A stretch of 49,867 nucleotides of DNA. Origin: Polyangiaceae bacterium. Lineage in GTDB: Bacteria; Myxococcota_A; Polyangia; Polyangiales; Polyangiaceae. Numbering within the stretch: position 1 is the stretch's first letter; the number at the start of each line of letters is the position of its first letter. Location: contig JABFXY010000017.1 of NCBI GenBank assembly GCA_013361525.1, positions 1 through 49,867 on the forward strand, written 5' to 3'. Made by a program: the position numbers and the translations under genes. A model generated the notes under the pieces. That model worked only from the letters and a program-made list of their open reading frames with translations, was not told the DNA's origin and searched no databases. Below are positions 18,137-28,093 of the stretch, piece after piece.

Positions 18137-18568
18137 TCATTCCGGCTCGATCGTGAGCTTGTAGTCCGGCAGATCCATCGGCTTTCCGTCGGCGACGACG
18201 CCGGTCAATTGAAGCAAAAGCTCCTCCGGCGGCTCGCCGTCGAGCAAGAAGTCCATGAAGACGTCGTGGCTCATGCCGGCTTCGATCTTGTGAAAGCCCT
18301 TGGTCATCCCGCCGAAGGTCCCCTTGAAACGGCCGACGACCTGTCCATCCGGGAGCACCAGCTGCGTCTGGTTCCGGTCGACCATGATCTCGTGTTCGGT
18401 GTGGTTCACGAACGTGAACCGAAGCCGAAGCTTCGACCCGCGCATCTCGAGCTGCTGCGGCGTGATGATGACGCCGTCGTGGCTGTAGGTGCCCGGGCCT
18501 TCGACTCGATACGACGAACAGCCGACGACAAATGCGAAGAGGGCGATGGCGAGGATGCGCGCGAACAT
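18137..18568 (-). CDS. Small lipoprotein
   Basis: The 143-residue product has a signal peptide and lipobox (LAIALFAFVVGC, Cys about residue 17). The mature part looks like a small beta-sandwich (KLRLRFTFVNHTEHEIMVD, QTQLVLPDGQVVGRFKGTFGG), similar in general pattern to proteins that carry an immunoglobulin-like fold. The function is unknown. It lies downstream of the pantothenate kinase gene on the same strand with 83 bases between them. Confidence 0.75.
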   Translation of the reverse strand: MFARILAIALFAFVVGCSSYRVEGPGTYSHDGVIITPQQLEMRGSKLRLRFTFVNHTEHEIMVDRNQTQLVLPDGQVVGRFKGTFGGMTKGFHKIEAGMSHDVFMDFLLDGEPPEELLLQLTGVVADGKPMDLPDYKLTIEPE

Positions 18569-18651
18569 GCGCCCTCATAACAGCCCCGCCCAATAGGATC
18601 GAGAATCGCGGCGCAGGAATCGTGCGCACTGCGATGTGGCGAAACGGCTCG

Positions 18652-19605
18652 TCAGAGCTTTCGCAAGAAGATGCGCTCGACGCGATGGTCCGTGCCCTTC
18701 TCGAGGATGAGACGCGCGCGCTCGCGTGTCGGGCCGATGTTCTCGCGCAAATTGACGAGGTTGATCTTCCGCCAGATGTCCGAGGCCGTCGCGGCCGCCG
18801 CCTCTTCGGTGAGCTTCGCGTAATTCTTGAAATACGACTCGGGGTCACGAAAGGCCGTTTCGCGAAGGCGCATGAAGCGCGAGACGTACCAGCGCTCGAG
18901 CTCGTCTTCGGAGGCGTCGATATAAATCGAGAAGTCGATGAAGTCCGATACGAAGACGCGCGGGCTTCGTTCACCGGTCGCCGGCGCCGTCTGCAGCACA
19001 TTGAGGCCCTCGATGATCACGATGTCCGGGCGTTGCAGCACGAGGCCGTCGCCGGTCAATACGTCGTAATGGTGATGCGAATAGACGGGCGCGCGCACCT
19101 CGTGGACCCCGCTCTTCAAGTCCGCGAGAAAGCGAATCAGGCGCCGAACGTCGTAGCTCTCCGGAAAGCCTTTTCGGCCGAGGATCCCGCGCTCTTCGAG
19201 CACGCGATTGGGGTGTAGGAAGCCGTCGGTCGTCACGAGCTCGACGCGCGGGCGATTCGGCCACTCAGCAATGAGCGCGCGAAGGATACGCGCGGTGGTG
19301 CTCTTACCGCCCGCGACGCTCCCCGCGATGGCGATGACATAAGGCACGCGCCCCGCGGGGCTCCCGAGGAAGGTGTCGGTGACGCGCGAGAGCTGGGACG
19401 TCGCCGCGACGTAGAGGTCGAGCAAGCGTGACAGCGGGAGGTAGACGTCGGAGACCTCCTCGAGCGAGACGTGCTCGTCCGCGCTTCGGAGGCGCGCGAG
19501 ATCCGCTTCGGAGACGGTGAGCGGCGTCGCGCCGCGGAGCCTCGCCCAGCTCGCGCGGGAGAACTCCGTGTACAGCGAACCGCTAGGCGCGTGCTCGGCC
19601 TTCAT
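18652..19605 (-). CDS. coaA: Type I pantothenate kinase
   Basis: The 317-residue product phosphorylates pantothenate in the first committed step of coenzyme A synthesis. The P-loop GSVAGGKST falls at residues 95-103, the same position as in the E. coli enzyme. Other family motifs are [71 protein letters not shown] and [10 protein letters not shown]. Its length matches the family almost exactly from the ATG at 19605, so I prefer this start to an upstream one. It is divergent from the acidic-repeat lipoprotein gene. Confidence 0.95.
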   Translation of the reverse strand: MKAEHAPSGSLYTEFSRASWARLRGATPLTVSEADLARLRSADEHVSLEEVSDVYLPLSRLLDLYVAATSQLSRVTDTFLGSPAGRVPYVIAIAGSVAGGKSTTARILRALIAEWPNRPRVELVTTDGFLHPNRVLEERGILGRKGFPESYDVRRLIRFLADLKSGVHEVRAPVYSHHHYDVLTGDGLVLQRPDIVIIEGLNVLQTAPATGERSPRVFVSDFIDFSIYIDASEDELERWYVSRFMRLRETAFRDPESYFKNYAKLTEEAAAATASDIWRKINLVNLRENIGPTRERARLILEKGTDHRVERIFLRKL

Positions 19606-19730
19606 CGCGGCGACTATATCGCTGCGGGCCGGCCGCGCAGCTGCTCCGACGATGGAAGCGTACGACCGTAAGATTCCTGATGCGGCCGCGTTCTTCAGGG
19701 CGTAAGGGACTTCCACCCTCGGAGATCAAG

Positions 19731-20285
19731 ATGCGTTTTTCTCGAGTATTTCCCCTCGTTGCCACCGCTTTGCTGTCGTTCGCATGTGCCCCGACCCCGC
19801 AAGCCCAGCCCGCGGAGGTCGAGCTGAACCCGTCCTCGACCACCTCGACGCCGAGACCGTCTGCGGAGCCGACCGCGAGCGCCGTCGCCTCGGCTGAGCC
19901 CGCCGCTGAGGGCAGCTGTCCGCTCTTCTGCACACGCGCGAGCGGCACATGCACGAGACCGCAGATCACCGAGAAGAACCTGATGTCGATCACCTGCGGG
20001 CAGTTCTCGATGGGAGCCTTCGAGAAGCTCCCGCGCGAAGCGTGCCCCGACACGTGCTGCCCGGCCGCCACCGGATCGGGCGCCGACGCCGACGCCGACG
20101 GCTTGCTGTCGTCGGTCGACCGCTGCGAAAACGAGCCCGAAGATCGCGACGGCTTCCAAGACCAGGACGGTTGCCCGGAGCTCGACAACGATCGAGACGG
20201 CCTCGACGACATCAAAGACAAGTGCTGTTACGTCGCCGAGGACATGGACGGCAAAGAGGATTTGGACGGCTGCCCGGAGGGCTGA
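19731..20285 (+). CDS. Lipoprotein with TSP3-like acidic repeats
   Basis: The 184-residue product has a lipoprotein signal (FPLVATALLSFAC, lipobox Cys about residue 19), a Ser/Thr/Pro/Ala linker, and a Cys-rich domain (CPLFCTRASGTCTRPQI, ACPDTCCP). The C-terminus is a run of Asp-rich repeats of thrombospondin type 3 pattern (DADADGLLSSVDRCENEPED, DRDGFQDQDGCPELDNDRDG), which bind calcium in characterised proteins. The start has a good ribosome-binding site (ggag at 19721). The function is unknown; a calcium-stabilised envelope role is inferred. Confidence 0.85.
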   Translation: MRFSRVFPLVATALLSFACAPTPQAQPAEVELNPSSTTSTPRPSAEPTASAVASAEPAAEGSCPLFCTRASGTCTRPQITEKNLMSITCGQFSMGAFEKLPREACPDTCCPAATGSGADADADGLLSSVDRCENEPEDRDGFQDQDGCPELDNDRDGLDDIKDKCCYVAEDMDGKEDLDGCPEG

Positions 20286-20303
20286 ATGACCGAGCGAGCG
20301 AGG

Positions 20304-23300
20304 TCACCTGCACATGGCCTTCTGAACCAGTCCGGCGACGATGCCGCCGAATTTGCGCACGGTGACCTCGATGCTCGCGTCGGTCAAAACGACGTAATGG
20401 GGAAAGCACTGCTCTGCGAGCGGCTGGACGGCGACCTGCGCGACGATCATCCCCTCACGTCGTGAGAGGTGATTGACCACGTGTTTGAGCGCCGCGACCG
20501 AACATTCGGTCGGCAGGCCGTCGCTGATCATGACGAGCACCTTCGCCTTGCGGCGGCTGCCCTTCGCGACCCCTGCAACATGGTAGAGGGCCGCCGCGTC
20601 GTTGTTGCCGCCGCTCGAATAGAGCGCGTGCACGCCGCAACGCTCCTTCGGGCCGCAGTCGAAGATCGTCCGGTCCGTGAATCCGAAGACGCGCACGTCC
20701 ACCGCCGCTAGCGGGCGCGATGCTTCGGCGACCAGCGCGCCGAACAGCTTGGCGCGCTCGATGTTGTCGCGCGACGACATCGATCCCGAGCAGTCGACGA
20801 CGACGCCGAGGAAGAGATCGCGATCCGGCCGCACCTCGCGTGACTTCAGCGCGCGCGGGTCGCCGTGAAGCGCGAGCGGCAGCAGGCGCGGACGATCGAT
20901 CCGGCGACCGGCGGTGAGCATTCGACGCTCGGTGTAGGCGAGGCCGAGCTGCTCGAAGTATTGGCGAAGAATCGCCGCCGGCCGGTCCACCTTGCGGCGA
21001 TATGGCGCATACGCGACGGCATCGAACGGCACCGGACGAACCTCTCGGATGAAGTCGAACTTCGTCTCCGGGTCGACGTTCATGTAGAGCTTGCCCGATG
21101 TTTTGCCCGAGGTCGATCGCGGCCGGCCCTCCGGGTTCGCGATGCGCTCGACGAGGCGATCGATGTCCTCTTGGGTGATGCCGTCGTTCCAAACGAGGCC
21201 GTCGACGCCGCCTTCTTCGAGCCCCTCGTGCGGGCCGATGCTGTCGCAAAGGCGCGTCTCGAAGCCGAAAATTTCGCGCAGCTTGAGCGTGATCTCCCAA
21301 AGATCTTCCATCGAGCTCTGACGGAAGCGGCCGGTGAAGAGCGCGAGCGCCGCGTCGACCTTGGGATCTTCGTGGCGATTGCCGAGGCCCATTCGAAGCG
21401 CGCGCGCGAACCGCGCAAAGCTCAGGCCCTCGCGCTCCATCGTGAAGAGCAGGCTGCCTGATTCGACGACGACCGATTTGTCGTCGCGCGCGGGGAGCAA
21501 TCGCGTCTGCGTGAGCACGTCGAATGCGCGCGCACCGAGGTGCGACACGAGCGAGCGGACGGGCACCGTGCGGTCGGTGTGTTGGAACGCGTACGCAGCG
21601 AGGCGCTTGAGCAAGTCGCCCCACCACGCATCCTTTGCGCGCAGGTTGCGCTCGAGGTGCTCGTCGGCGACGAGGTTGAACACGCCGTGAAGGCCTTGTT
21701 CTTCGGCGCGTTTCCACACCTTCTCGGCGGCGGGACCGGCGTGGTGGAGGTGATGGCCGAGCTCGTGGAGGATGAGCGCAGCGACGACCTCTTGGCCGTG
21801 CGGGTCGCCGCGGAGGATCGGCAGCGGCGTCACGAATAGCGCATTTTCCCGCGTCCTCGTGAAGCCGAGGCGCTGCGTGCCGGTCATGCGGATGCGCATC
21901 GGCTTGCCGAGCGCGCGCTGCGCGATGCGCGCGCCCCACGCGAAGACTTCGGCGATCTTGAGCAGCTTGCGCTCGCGCGCCGCGCGCGTGGAGAGCAGGC
22001 GCGCCGCGGCCATTCGCGCCTTGTCGGTCGAGCCGTGGGTCATCACCGCCTCGAGCGCCTCTTCGGCGCGATGCGCGGCGACGGTCGAGAGGTGATGCAC
22101 GAGCGCAGCTTCTTTCGCGATCGCCGTGCCGGCTGCGAGGAACGCGCGCGCGGCGGCGAGGATTCGCTTGGACGAGGTGCGATCGAAGAGGTGAGGGCGA
22201 CCGCCGGTCTCCTCGAAGGATTGTCCGACGACCAGCAGGAAACCGTGATCATCACCGTGCACGTGCAGGTACGTCGCGACGCGCCGGCGCAGGGAGCCCA
22301 TCCGCTTCGTGCCGCGATCGAGGAACGCTCGCAGCGCGTCGAACGCGCTCGGGCTCGCCGTTTCGGCGAGCAAGTGCTCGACCGCGCGGATGTAGACATG
22401 CGGCTCCGCGCTGCCTGCGAGCTTGCGTGCGAGCACGGGCGGATCGACCTCGCGGCTGAGCAGATCCCAGTCGCGCGCCTCGAAGTACGGCTGTGGCGCC
22501 GGGAGATTCAGCAGCGCGATCGCGCGATCGATCGCGGCCGCGTCGCCACACTCGAGCTGCGCCAGCGCAACGCGGAAGCGCAGCTCGACGGGCCGGTCGC
22601 GGTCATCAGCGAGCGCGAGCGCCCAAGCCTTCGCGGCACCGTCGGGCCACAGCGGAAGGCTCTCCACGATCGGTCGTACTTCATCGGCAGCCAGCGCAGT
22701 CGAGAGCTTCGTCGCGAGCCGCGCGCAGCCCGCCTCGCCGAGCTCGATCAGGCGCAGCGTCGCCTCGTGGATGACGCTGGTGCGCTCGTCGCCGGTGAGA
22801 CGCGTGAGGAAGTCGAGGCTCGAGCTCGCGCGGATCTGGGCGAGCAGCTCCTCGTCGGTTCGCGGCTCGACCCGCACTGCGCGGCGGGGCGCGAGCCCCT
22901 CCGAGTCGACGAGCGGACCGAGCGCATGGCGCACCGCCTCGTCGAGATCCGGAAGGAGAAGGCGAGCGGCACGAGCGATCTTCGCGAGATCATGTTGGCG
23001 CGCCCACGCGACGCTCCGCAGCGCGGTGGCGGCGGCGAGCCCCGCGTCGGTCGGAAGCGCGGCGACGAGCGCGTCGAGCGCCTGTTCGTCGACGAGCTCG
23101 CGGAATCGAGCCTTGTCGCGCATCGAGAGCACACCGATCGCGGAAGCGATCGCGGCGACGGAAGTGATTCGAAGCGGCGCCGAAACGAGCGCGGTGCGCG
23201 CGCGGATCAACGCAGCGAGCGAGGTTCGCTCCTCGAGCCCGCGATCGAGGTGTGCGAGCGCGTGCCCATCCCATCGCCACAGCCACGCATGGCCGAGCGG

Positions 23301-25187
23301 CGACAACGCCTCCGACGTCGAACCGAAGGTCGCCACCATCGCGCGATCGAGGTCCGCCAAAAAGCGCGGATCCATGCTGGCAAAACGCGAAAACGCGGCG
23401 TCCGTCGCTTCGATCGGATCCATCGAGCCGAGCAGGGCGACGCACGCTTCGATGGTCGGAGCCGGAGGCACCATTCGGTACGCGACACCCTGGCGCGCAC
23501 GCGCGAGAGGCGCCGGGCGCTCATCGAACGTCGGCGAGCAACCGCGCGCCCACGCAACGAGCTGCGGCCGGTCGTCCTCGAGGAGGCGCTCGGCGAGCGC
23601 GCGCTCTTTGCCGAGCGGCAACGTGCCCGGAGGCGACGCCGCGAGGACCGCACGAAGCGCGCCGTCGCCCAGCGCCAGCATGTGGGCGACGAACGGCCCC
23701 GTATCGAGCGCGAGCGCAGCTTCGACGACCAGCGCGAGCGACAGCGCGCACGCGCGCTCGGCGCGCGCGGCGAGTGGCGCCACGACGCGCTTGAACACGT
23801 CACCGCCATGGCGTGTGAACAGTGCCTTCGCGAACGCATCCACGCGCTCCTTTTCGAGACCGCCGAGGTCGTGATTGCGAACGATGCGCGCGAGCTCGCG
23901 AGCCCCGGCGACGAAGCCGAACAACGCGCTCGGTCCTTGCTCGAGCATCGCCACCAAGATCTGTGTGCAGGTGCGCGGGCCTTCGTACTCGGGCACGAGG
24001 TCGAGCACGGCACGCCGCGCGATGTCGTCGTCATCGCGAAGCGAGAGGAGCTTCACCACGTCGCCGATCGGCTCCGCGACGAGCGCGGCCGCGAGCGGAA
24101 GCGCGCGCTTCGGATCGAGCACGCGGGAAAATGGATCCTTGTCGACGAGGCGGAGGATGCCCGTCGTCACGTGGAGATCGAGCGTCCCATCGGGACGACA
24201 CGCGCGCGCCTCGAGCAGGTCGTCGACGACAGCGGAGGGCGCGCTCATCCCCCAGCGATGGAAAGCGTCTGCCGCGACGCGCACGTGATCGTGCGAAAGC
24301 GTGCGCGAACGGAGCGAGGCCGGATGCGCGACCGCAAGCAGCTGGAGGCGCGACGGCGTTGGTCCGCGCCGATCGATATCCAGCCACGCCGCCGCCGCGA
24401 TTTGAGAACAAAAGGTCGATGTGTGCTGAAACGCGCGCTCGAGCCCATCGGCGACCTCGTCGGGCACGACCTCGAGCAACGTGTCGAGCTCGTCCACCGA
24501 TCCGTCCAGGAGCCGAAGATTGGGCTGGTCCGCGCACGTCGCGAGGAACTCCTCGACGACGGCGCTCGAACGCGCGCGCAGCTCGGCGGACGCCGGCCCG
24601 AGCAACATCGGCTTCGCGACGACCATCTTCCATACCGTCGCTTTCGGCAGCACACCTTCGCGAAGCAGATCCAAGAGGACCGCAATGCCGCCCGGCGGCT
24701 CGAGGTTTCCAGCTTCGGCGTCGCGGATCACCGCATCGCGATGCGCAGGATCGGCGGCAAGCATGAGGTCCCAGGCGCGCGGCGCATCGCCGCGCGTGGA
24801 CATCGCGACACCAAGCGCGCGCACCTCGGCGATGTCCGAAAACACGACGTGCGCCCAACGAGCGGGCTCCGTCTGAGCAACGTGCGCAAGGACACGAACC
24901 GCCTCGTCGGCGAGCGCCGCTTCACGCAAACAGTCGACGGCCGTCTCGGTCGCGAGCATCCCTCGGGCCCCGCGCAGCGCCACGAGCGCTCGACGTCGCA
25001 GCGAGACGTCTGCAGAGGAATCACGCGCAAGCACGGCGAGCACACCGAAGAACGGCGCACGCTCACGCAGCGTCTCCCTCGCCAGCTCATCGAGCAACGC
25101 CGGAATCCGCGCATCATCGAGCGCGTCGAGCGTCAGCAGGTCGAAGAGCAGTAGGTCGTTCACGGCTACGTTCCAGGAGCCGGCCAT
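20304..25187 (-). CDS. Giant protein: helical repeats, HELGH metallopeptidase-like domain and VWA domain
   Basis: The 1627-residue product has three parts. About residues 1-1050 are Ala/Leu-rich helices of HEAT-like character. Residues 1141-1145 are HELGH in ILHELGHHLHH, a zinc-metallopeptidase signature, followed by a region with EHLERNLRAKD. From about 1455 to the end is a von Willebrand factor A domain with a MIDAS DCSGS (1465-1469), VRVFGFTD, SSGGNNDAAAL and MISDGLPTE. A metallopeptidase-like region before a VWA domain recalls the DUF2201-type proteins that accompany MoxR ATPases. No signal peptide or membrane segment is seen, so it should be cytoplasmic. A GTG at 25163 is an alternative start. 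It is convergent with the acidic-repeat lipoprotein gene. Confidence 0.85.
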   Translation of the reverse strand: MAGSWNVAVNDLLLFDLLTLDALDDARIPALLDELARETLRERAPFFGVLAVLARDSSADVSLRRRALVALRGARGMLATETAVDCLREAALADEAVRVLAHVAQTEPARWAHVVFSDIAEVRALGVAMSTRGDAPRAWDLMLAADPAHRDAVIRDAEAGNLEPPGGIAVLLDLLREGVLPKATVWKMVVAKPMLLGPASAELRARSSAVVEEFLATCADQPNLRLLDGSVDELDTLLEVVPDEVADGLERAFQHTSTFCSQIAAAAWLDIDRRGPTPSRLQLLAVAHPASLRSRTLSHDHVRVAADAFHRWGMSAPSAVVDDLLEARACRPDGTLDLHVTTGILRLVDKDPFSRVLDPKRALPLAAALVAEPIGDVVKLLSLRDDDDIARRAVLDLVPEYEGPRTCTQILVAMLEQGPSALFGFVAGARELARIVRNHDLGGLEKERVDAFAKALFTRHGGDVFKRVVAPLAARAERACALSLALVVEAALALDTGPFVAHMLALGDGALRAVLAASPPGTLPLGKERALAERLLEDDRPQLVAWARGCSPTFDERPAPLARARQGVAYRMVPPAPTIEACVALLGSMDPIEATDAAFSRFASMDPRFLADLDRAMVATFGSTSEALSPLGHAWLWRWDGHALAHLDRGLEERTSLAALIRARTALVSAPLRITSVAAIASAIGVLSMRDKARFRELVDEQALDALVAALPTDAGLAAATALRSVAWARQHDLAKIARAARLLLPDLDEAVRHALGPLVDSEGLAPRRAVRVEPRTDEELLAQIRASSSLDFLTRLTGDERTSVIHEATLRLIELGEAGCARLATKLSTALAADEVRPIVESLPLWPDGAAKAWALALADDRDRPVELRFRVALAQLECGDAAAIDRAIALLNLPAPQPYFEARDWDLLSREVDPPVLARKLAGSAEPHVYIRAVEHLLAETASPSAFDALRAFLDRGTKRMGSLRRRVATYLHVHGDDHGFLLVVGQSFEETGGRPHLFDRTSSKRILAAARAFLAAGTAIAKEAALVHHLSTVAAHRAEEALEAVMTHGSTDKARMAAARLLSTRAARERKLLKIAEVFAWGARIAQRALGKPMRIRMTGTQRLGFTRTRENALFVTPLPILRGDPHGQEVVAALILHELGHHLHHAGPAAEKVWKRAEEQGLHGVFNLVADEHLERNLRAKDAWWGDLLKRLAAYAFQHTDRTVPVRSLVSHLGARAFDVLTQTRLLPARDDKSVVVESGSLLFTMEREGLSFARFARALRMGLGNRHEDPKVDAALALFTGRFRQSSMEDLWEITLKLREIFGFETRLCDSIGPHEGLEEGGVDGLVWNDGITQEDIDRLVERIANPEGRPRSTSGKTSGKLYMNVDPETKFDFIREVRPVPFDAVAYAPYRRKVDRPAAILRQYFEQLGLAYTERRMLTAGRRIDRPRLLPLALHGDPRALKSREVRPDRDLFLGVVVDCSGSMSSRDNIERAKLFGALVAEASRPLAAVDVRVFGFTDRTIFDCGPKERCGVHALYSSGGNNDAAALYHVAGVAKGSRRKAKVLVMISDGLPTECSVAALKHVVNHLSRREGMIVAQVAVQPLAEQCFPHYVVLTDASIEVTVRKFGGIVAGLVQKAMCR

Positions 25188-25736
25188 CGGCCGGCGTCGG
25201 CAAAACCATCAAGTTGGAAATGGGCGCGCGAGCGAAAAAGTAGGGGCGCGACGACGTCGACGCGGCGCTCGATGGGACTTCGCCACGCGCTCGGGCCAAT
25301 CACCCTCGCGCGCGAAACGTTCCTCGAGCATCCGCGAGCACCGCGGGCTCACCCGTATCGGCGGCTCGGCAACGAACGCAGCGCACCGTCCGAGAGCATC
25401 GAACGATGCGCGTCCAAAGGGACCCGACGGTGGTGCAGTGGGTCCCGGACCCCGCGCCTCGACTGCTCCCACCAGAGAAGTCGCCGAGCTTGCGCGGTGC
25501 TGCTCGACGCACGAAAACGTCGAGCTTCGCCGCGATCCTTGCGGATCGCCGCGGCATCACGCCGTCTTTGCGCGAGCTTTTTTGCGCGCGCCAGGGCCGG
25601 CATTAGCCGCTCGGGTGAGCATGCTCCGCGGTGCGACCCCGCTTCGTGACGAAGGTCCGCATGCGTCGCCGCTCCTATCGCGCCCCACCGACGCGCGCCG
25701 ATAGCGAGCCTGACATGGGCCGAGCTCGGCCTCTTC
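25188..25736. other. Intergenic region without a supported gene
   Basis: Several short open frames exist on both strands (for example 25349-25603 minus, 84 codons, beginning MPALARAKKLAQRRRD), but none has a ribosome-binding site, consistent third-position GC or a recognisable motif. A small inverted repeat gcgatcc/ggatcgc lies near 25532-25549. A decayed gene or an upstream regulatory region for the giant VWA gene remain possible. Confidence 0.4.
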
Positions 25737-27392
25737 TCAGGGGCGCGTCAGCTCGTGCAAAAGATCCATCGTGCATTTGCGCGACGTCGCGACCTCGGCG
25801 GAATTCAGACCCAAGATCAGAATTCGAGGTCCTTCGACGACGTACGCGAACTGCTTGTATTGGCGCGCGAGCGACGCCGCTTGCTCGGCGTCTTTCTCTT
25901 TGTTGAAGGCGTAATACTGGATGCTCCCGCGGCAGGGCCTTTTCGCGACGGTCATCGACACTTGCTCGGAGAACTCAGTCGTCGACTCCCCGATGTTCTC
26001 GAGCGTCCATCCGAGCGCCTTCAGCTTCTGCCTGAGCACCTCCTTGCCGAACGGCTTCAGCTTGCGTTTCGGTGCGTGCTCCGGAAAGTCGCCGTCGGGA
26101 AACGGTGGCTTCGATTCGCCGCGATGGATCGAGATCCCGTTTGCGCGAGCCTCTGCGGATGTGAGCTCGCGCGTCGTCTTCACGACCTCCGCGGATGAGG
26201 AGGCAATTGACGTCGTGGTCTCCGCGGCGGTCGGCGCAACCTCCGCGCGCGCCGTGCTCGCCGTTCCTGTGCTTCGAGCACCCGCGACGTACAAGACCGC
26301 GCCGAGCCCGACGAGGCCGACCGCGCCTGCGATCGCTGCGACGATCGGCCGACGTCGCGGCCCGGGGCTCGTCTTCGCGACGACTTCCGGCGCGCGTTGA
26401 CTGACGAGCGGCGTCGCCTGCGTCGCGTCGAAAGCAGACGGATCGACGCTGCGCGCGACGTCGGTCCGAATCGCCCCCGACGACGCGGCAACGATGACAG
26501 GCGCACCGAGCGCCTCCATGTCGGCGAGCATCTGCGCCGCGCTGGAATATCGCTCCTCCGGGCGTTTCTTCGTCGCCCGTTCGAGGATCGCGGCGAGCCT
26601 CGAACGCATCACGCCCTCCGGCATCGGGACCGGTTCCGGAGACAAATGCGCCATGCAGATCTTCAAGCCGTCGTCGCCGTCGAAGACCGGCCGTCCTGCG
26701 ACGCACTCGGCCAGCGACAAACCGAGCGCGTAGAGATCCGACGCGGGTCCGATCGGATCGCCGCCGACCTGCTCCGGCGACATGTATCGGGGCGTTCCCA
26801 TCGCCTGACTCGCGTGCGTCAGCGCCGCCGATGCGCCGGCCGACCACGCCGGACGCACCGACGCCGGCCCCGCGGGCTGCACCTCCTTTGCGATGCCGAA
26901 GTCGAGGAGCTTCGCGAAGAACGGCTCTCCCGCGTGCGACGTGATGAAGATGTTCGCCGGCTTGATGTCGCGATGAACGATGCCGAGCGCGTGCGCTTCC
27001 ATCAGCGACTTGAGGATTTGCGTCCCGACGCGGATCACGCGCGCTTCGTCGAGCGGGCCTTCACGCTCGAGGAGGCCCGCGAGGGACTCTCCTCGCAAGA
27101 GCTCCATCACGATGTACGGCGTCCGTTCGTCCGCGAAACCGAAGTCGAGCAACCGCACGGTGTTGGGATGCTCGAGACGCTGAATCAGCTGCGCCTCGCG
27201 TCTGAATCGCTCGACGTGCTCCGGTGAGCTCACCACGTCGCGCGGCAAAACCTTCACCGCGACGGGGCGATCGAGCGGCGCTTGCGTCGCACGATAGACC
27301 TGTCCGAAACCGCCCGCGCCGAGCGGCTCACCGATGACGCATCGGCCGAGCACCGACCCCTTCGGCACCCATTGTTGCGAGAAGCCCGACAT
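25737..27392 (-). CDS. Membrane-anchored Ser/Thr protein kinase
   Basis: The 551-residue product has a Hanks-type kinase domain: glycine loop LGAGGFGQVY, catalytic Lys47 in VAVKVL, HRDIKPANIF (His about 140), LLDFGIAK and GTPRYMSPEQ. The first third is followed by a Pro/Ser linker and one membrane segment near 346-370 (VAAIAGAVGLVGLGAVLYVAG). The C-terminal extracytoplasmic part contains a small domain (VLRQKLKALGWTLENIG, CRGSIQYYAF). It starts 67 bases from the divergent ABM-fold gene. I chose the internal ATG at 27392 because the kinase fold begins right after it. Confidence 0.93.
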   Translation of the reverse strand: MSGFSQQWVPKGSVLGRCVIGEPLGAGGFGQVYRATQAPLDRPVAVKVLPRDVVSSPEHVERFRREAQLIQRLEHPNTVRLLDFGFADERTPYIVMELLRGESLAGLLEREGPLDEARVIRVGTQILKSLMEAHALGIVHRDIKPANIFITSHAGEPFFAKLLDFGIAKEVQPAGPASVRPAWSAGASAALTHASQAMGTPRYMSPEQVGGDPIGPASDLYALGLSLAECVAGRPVFDGDDGLKICMAHLSPEPVPMPEGVMRSRLAAILERATKKRPEERYSSAAQMLADMEALGAPVIVAASSGAIRTDVARSVDPSAFDATQATPLVSQRAPEVVAKTSPGPRRRPIVAAIAGAVGLVGLGAVLYVAGARSTGTASTARAEVAPTAAETTTSIASSSAEVVKTTRELTSAEARANGISIHRGESKPPFPDGDFPEHAPKRKLKPFGKEVLRQKLKALGWTLENIGESTTEFSEQVSMTVAKRPCRGSIQYYAFNKEKDAEQAASLARQYKQFAYVVEGPRILILGLNSAEVATSRKCTMDLLHELTRP

Positions 27393-27459
27393 CGAACGCC
27401 ATCGTACAAGCCGAGGCCCCGAAGTTGCTCCGTCGTCGGTGCTCGAGGAGGTGACGACC

Positions 27460-28077
27460 ATGAGGGGCTATGGGTTGCTCGCGCGATTCCGCGCAAAGAG
27501 CGGGAAAGAGGCCGAGGTGGAGGAGCTTCTGCGCTCGGCGCTCCCGATGGTGAGGCAAGAACCCTCCACGCGCGCATGGTTCGCGATCCATTTTCGGCGG
27601 GGCGAATACGGCATCTTCGATACGTTCCGCGACGAGGCGGCGCGCACCTCTCACCTCGAAGGACCGATCGGCACCACGCTCCAGCGCCGAACCGCCGAGC
27701 TGTTCGAAGCACCCATCGCCATTCGCAAGTGTTTGCTCCTCGCGCAGAAGCTCCCGCTCGCCGACCCGCTGAGCCCGGACACCCGCGCCGTCTTTCTGAC
27801 GTTCAAACCGAAGCAGGGGCACGAGCTCGAGGCGGAGGACTTTCTGCGTCGGGCAGAGGGCTACGTGCGTAAGGAAGAGCGGACGACCGCGTGGTACGCG
27901 CTGCGCTTCGACGATGGAGAGGTCGGCATCTTCGACGTCTTCCCCGACGGCAAAGGCCGCATGGCCCACCTCGTCGGCCGCGTACCATTCGAGCTCGCGA
28001 GGCACGCGGTCTCGCTCGTCGGCAGCGTGCCCAATATGCAATTACCGAAGCTCATCGCCGAGAAGATCGCGGCGTGA
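27460..28077 (+). CDS. Tandem ABM-type (dimeric alpha-beta barrel) protein
   Basis: The 205-residue product has two similar halves of about 95 residues each: YGLLARFRAKSGKEAEVEEL ... WFAIHFRRGEYGIFDTFRDE and VFLTFKPKQGHELEAEDFL ... WYALRFDDGEVGIFDVFPDG. Each half has the beta-alpha-beta pattern of the antibiotic biosynthesis monooxygenase (ABM) fold, so the chain may form a pseudo-dimer. No catalytic residue assignment is possible from sequence. The start ATG is preceded by aggaggtga, an excellent ribosome-binding site, which favours it over the GTG at 27451. Confidence 0.85.
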   Translation: MRGYGLLARFRAKSGKEAEVEELLRSALPMVRQEPSTRAWFAIHFRRGEYGIFDTFRDEAARTSHLEGPIGTTLQRRTAELFEAPIAIRKCLLLAQKLPLADPLSPDTRAVFLTFKPKQGHELEAEDFLRRAEGYVRKEERTTAWYALRFDDGEVGIFDVFPDGKGRMAHLVGRVPFELARHAVSLVGSVPNMQLPKLIAEKIAA

Positions 28078-28093
28078 GGAAGAACGCCGGCAA

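Noticed and set aside
22035..25154. A 1039-codon open frame opposite the giant VWA gene
   Set aside because: It lacks any domain and mirrors the codon bias of the real gene on the minus strand.
25272..25649. Possible small genes on either strand of the 25.2-25.7 kb gap
   Set aside because: No motif, no ribosome-binding site and no consistent codon bias; they look like open frames by chance in GC-rich DNA.
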